Shown here in pieces: positions 5,373 to 6,647 of a stretch of DNA of 6,647 nt. Each line of letters opens with the position of its first letter. The stretch's first letter is position 1. The position numbers and the translations under genes were made by a program. This DNA is from Pseudomonadota bacterium (GTDB lineage Bacteria > Pseudomonadota > Alphaproteobacteria > Rickettsiales > Rickettsiaceae): the NCBI GenBank assembly GCA_021804505.1, contig JAJZHL010000054.1, positions 1-6,647 of the forward strand, written 5' to 3'. Under the pieces are notes generated by a model. That model was given only the letters and a program-made list of their open reading frames with translations. It did no database searches and was not told the DNA's origin.

Positions 5373-6647
5373 CAAGAAAAACTACTTTAAAATATTGTTC
5401 TGCAGCAAGTGACTTTACATGCGGCATTTCAGGATATTGTAACAAAATAGGTAGGAATACCCCTCCTCCTAGGATAATACGTGTATTTTCCTCCTCCACG
5501 GATTTAAGGCCCCATTTATTATGATAAGACATAGCCATTAATTCCCGCTTATTTTGGGGGTTAGGATAATTTCCTAAATACATAACAACATGGCCATTGA
5601 TATATACTATCGTGAAAAACGGTTTTCCATTTTTCATCAAATAATCTAACCTTTGCTCAGGCGTACTATGACTCATATCTACAACTTCACCTAATTCTGC
5701 CTGATGTGCCGAATGCCTTGGTAACCATATACCAAAAGGCGTATATAAGCTCTTTAATTCCGCTGAACAGTCATTGTAAAAATAGGCATTTCCCCATCCA
5801 TACGGACGCCCTACTAAACCTTTAAGTATAGTAGCTATATTACGAGGAGTGGCTAGAGTTGGCATAATAGATATATGCTGTTTGGATATTTTAGCATACT
5901 TAATTACTGCATAACCATTAACCACATCTGGTACCATAAGTTTTGTACCAGTATTATCATTAATCATAGGAAAAACAGAACCGATATATGCATAGAATAA
6001 AAAATTACCTTTTGAATCTAATATACTAGTTTTAGTATTGGTTATTGCAGCAAGCTGCATTTTTGCTTGCTTTTTCCATTGATTGACAAACTTAATATCA
6101 GTTCGAGCAATGCCATTACTTTTAACCCAAGCCAGAACATCCGGTGATTGCACCAAAGACCATGCATGGTCTTTGGTAGTACCTATTATATAAAGAGGAG
6201 TCCCTGCCCAAATAGAGAACATTTGTAAGTTATCAAAAGGATACCCTTCCCCAGCTATTTTATGACTATAAAAATGGACATCATCTGTAGGCAGCGCTCT
6301 TGCACATAAATTATCAATAGCGATGGCCCTGTTATTTAAGGAATATTTTAAATTATTAAATTGGCTTATATTGATATTATGAGCAATTTGATTAATCCAT
6401 TCATCTGGATGAGGGCGAAAATTCTCTCCATAGCTAATTTGGTGAGCAGGTTTTTCCTTATTGCTAAAGGAAACTAACCTATTCTTGATAATAGTTGAGA
6501 TATCATGAGGAGCTGTGCTGTTGAGCTTTTTGGTAATATTTTCTGCACTCCATGGCGAATTATTCTCATAATAACGATCATAAAACTTTGCAAAATGTTT
6601 CTGCTGCAAATCATTGGTTAATAATGGGATATCGTAACCTGTATCCT
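5356..6647 (-). CDS. SH3b-domain NlpC/P60 peptidoglycan endopeptidase, 5' end outside window
   Basis: A cysteine peptidase (C40) predicted to cut gamma-D-Glu-diaminopimelate bonds in peptidoglycan stems. The frame stays open to the window edge, so the true start lies outside; TTG at 6609-6607 is an internal Leu codon. Numbering from that Leu: an N-terminal NlpC/P60-stabilising region at 1-80 (QQKHFAKFYDRYY, then SPWS), an SH3b1-like domain at about 93-170 (RALPTDD, YPFDNLQ, HAWSLV, LAWV), a second SH3b-like stretch at about 190-245, and the catalytic domain at about 255-390. The catalytic residues are Cys281 in NDCSAE (codon 5769-5767), His340 in INGHVVMYLG and His363 in MSYHNKWG. At least 429 residues are encoded here. 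A signal peptide is expected beyond the edge but not visible. It heads a same-strand block with the small unknown gene and the broken L,D-transpeptidase. Confidence 0.88.
   Translation of the reverse strand, partial: DTGYDIPLLTNDLQQKHFAKFYDRYYENNSPWSAENITKKLNSTAPHDISTIIKNRLVSFSNKEKPAHQISYGENFRPHPDEWINQIAHNINISQFNNLKYSLNNRAIAIDNLCARALPTDDVHFYSHKIAGEGYPFDNLQMFSIWAGTPLYIIGTTKDHAWSLVQSPDVLAWVKSNGIARTDIKFVNQWKKQAKMQLAAITNTKTSILDSKGNFLFYAYIGSVFPMINDNTGTKLMVPDVVNGYAVIKYAKISKQHISIMPTLATPRNIATILKGLVGRPYGWGNAYFYNDCSAELKSLYTPFGIWLPRHSAHQAELGEVVDMSHSTPEQRLDYLMKNGKPFFTIVYINGHVVMYLGNYPNPQNKRELMAMSYHNKWGLKSVEEENTRIILGGGVFLPILLQYPEMPHVKSLAAEQYFKVVFLDVCEE

Noticed and set aside
6607..6609. TTG at 6609 as the start of the NlpC/P60 gene
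   Set aside because: The frame remains open to the window edge with family-like sequence, so this is an internal Leu codon.

Overview
The window is AT-rich bacterial DNA whose gene content and style point to a Rickettsiaceae-type alphaproteobacterium (Rickettsia or a close relative): compact housekeeping genes, gaps holding small palindromic repeats, a gene in visible decay, and a TlpA gene divergent from an LptM-type lipoprotein. This assignment is inference; no rRNA or other taxonomic marker is present.

Layout. (1) 121-252, minus strand: a 43-residue lipoprotein of the LptM (YifL) type, found by reading the sequence directly. (2) 291-1970, plus strand: a periplasmic TlpA-like thioredoxin whose stop codon overlaps the start of an S49 (SppA-type) peptidase; the two form a coupled cistron pair. 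(3) 1969-2216: a convergent intergenic region with two GC-rich hairpins of the dispersed-repeat type. (4) 2217-3212, minus: trpS, complete. (5) 3213-3297: a short divergent promoter region. (6) 3298-4452, plus: plsC and folB, 15 bases apart; folB uses a TTG start supported by a good Shine-Dalgarno site. (7) 4442-6647, minus: a peptidoglycan-remodelling block. Read 5' to 3' it holds an SH3b-NlpC/P60 endopeptidase (5' end outside the window), a small protein of unknown function, and a YkuD-type L,D-transpeptidase interrupted by three single-base frameshifts.

How the genes fit together. Much of the window concerns the envelope: LptM (LPS-export machinery maturation), TlpA (periplasmic thiol-disulfide exchange), SppA (degradation of membrane-associated peptides), PlsC (phosphatidic acid synthesis), and the NlpC/P60 and L,D-transpeptidase pair (peptide stem cleavage and 3-3 cross-linking). 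TrpS and FolB are cytoplasmic housekeeping enzymes. I see no defence system, CRISPR array, tRNA, rRNA or transposase. The most interesting points are the unlisted LptM with an extra vicinal cysteine pair beside tlpA, the recently broken L,D-transpeptidase with its catalytic His and Cys codons still present, the unidentified small protein between the two wall enzymes, and the inverted pair of palindromic repeats between sppA and trpS.
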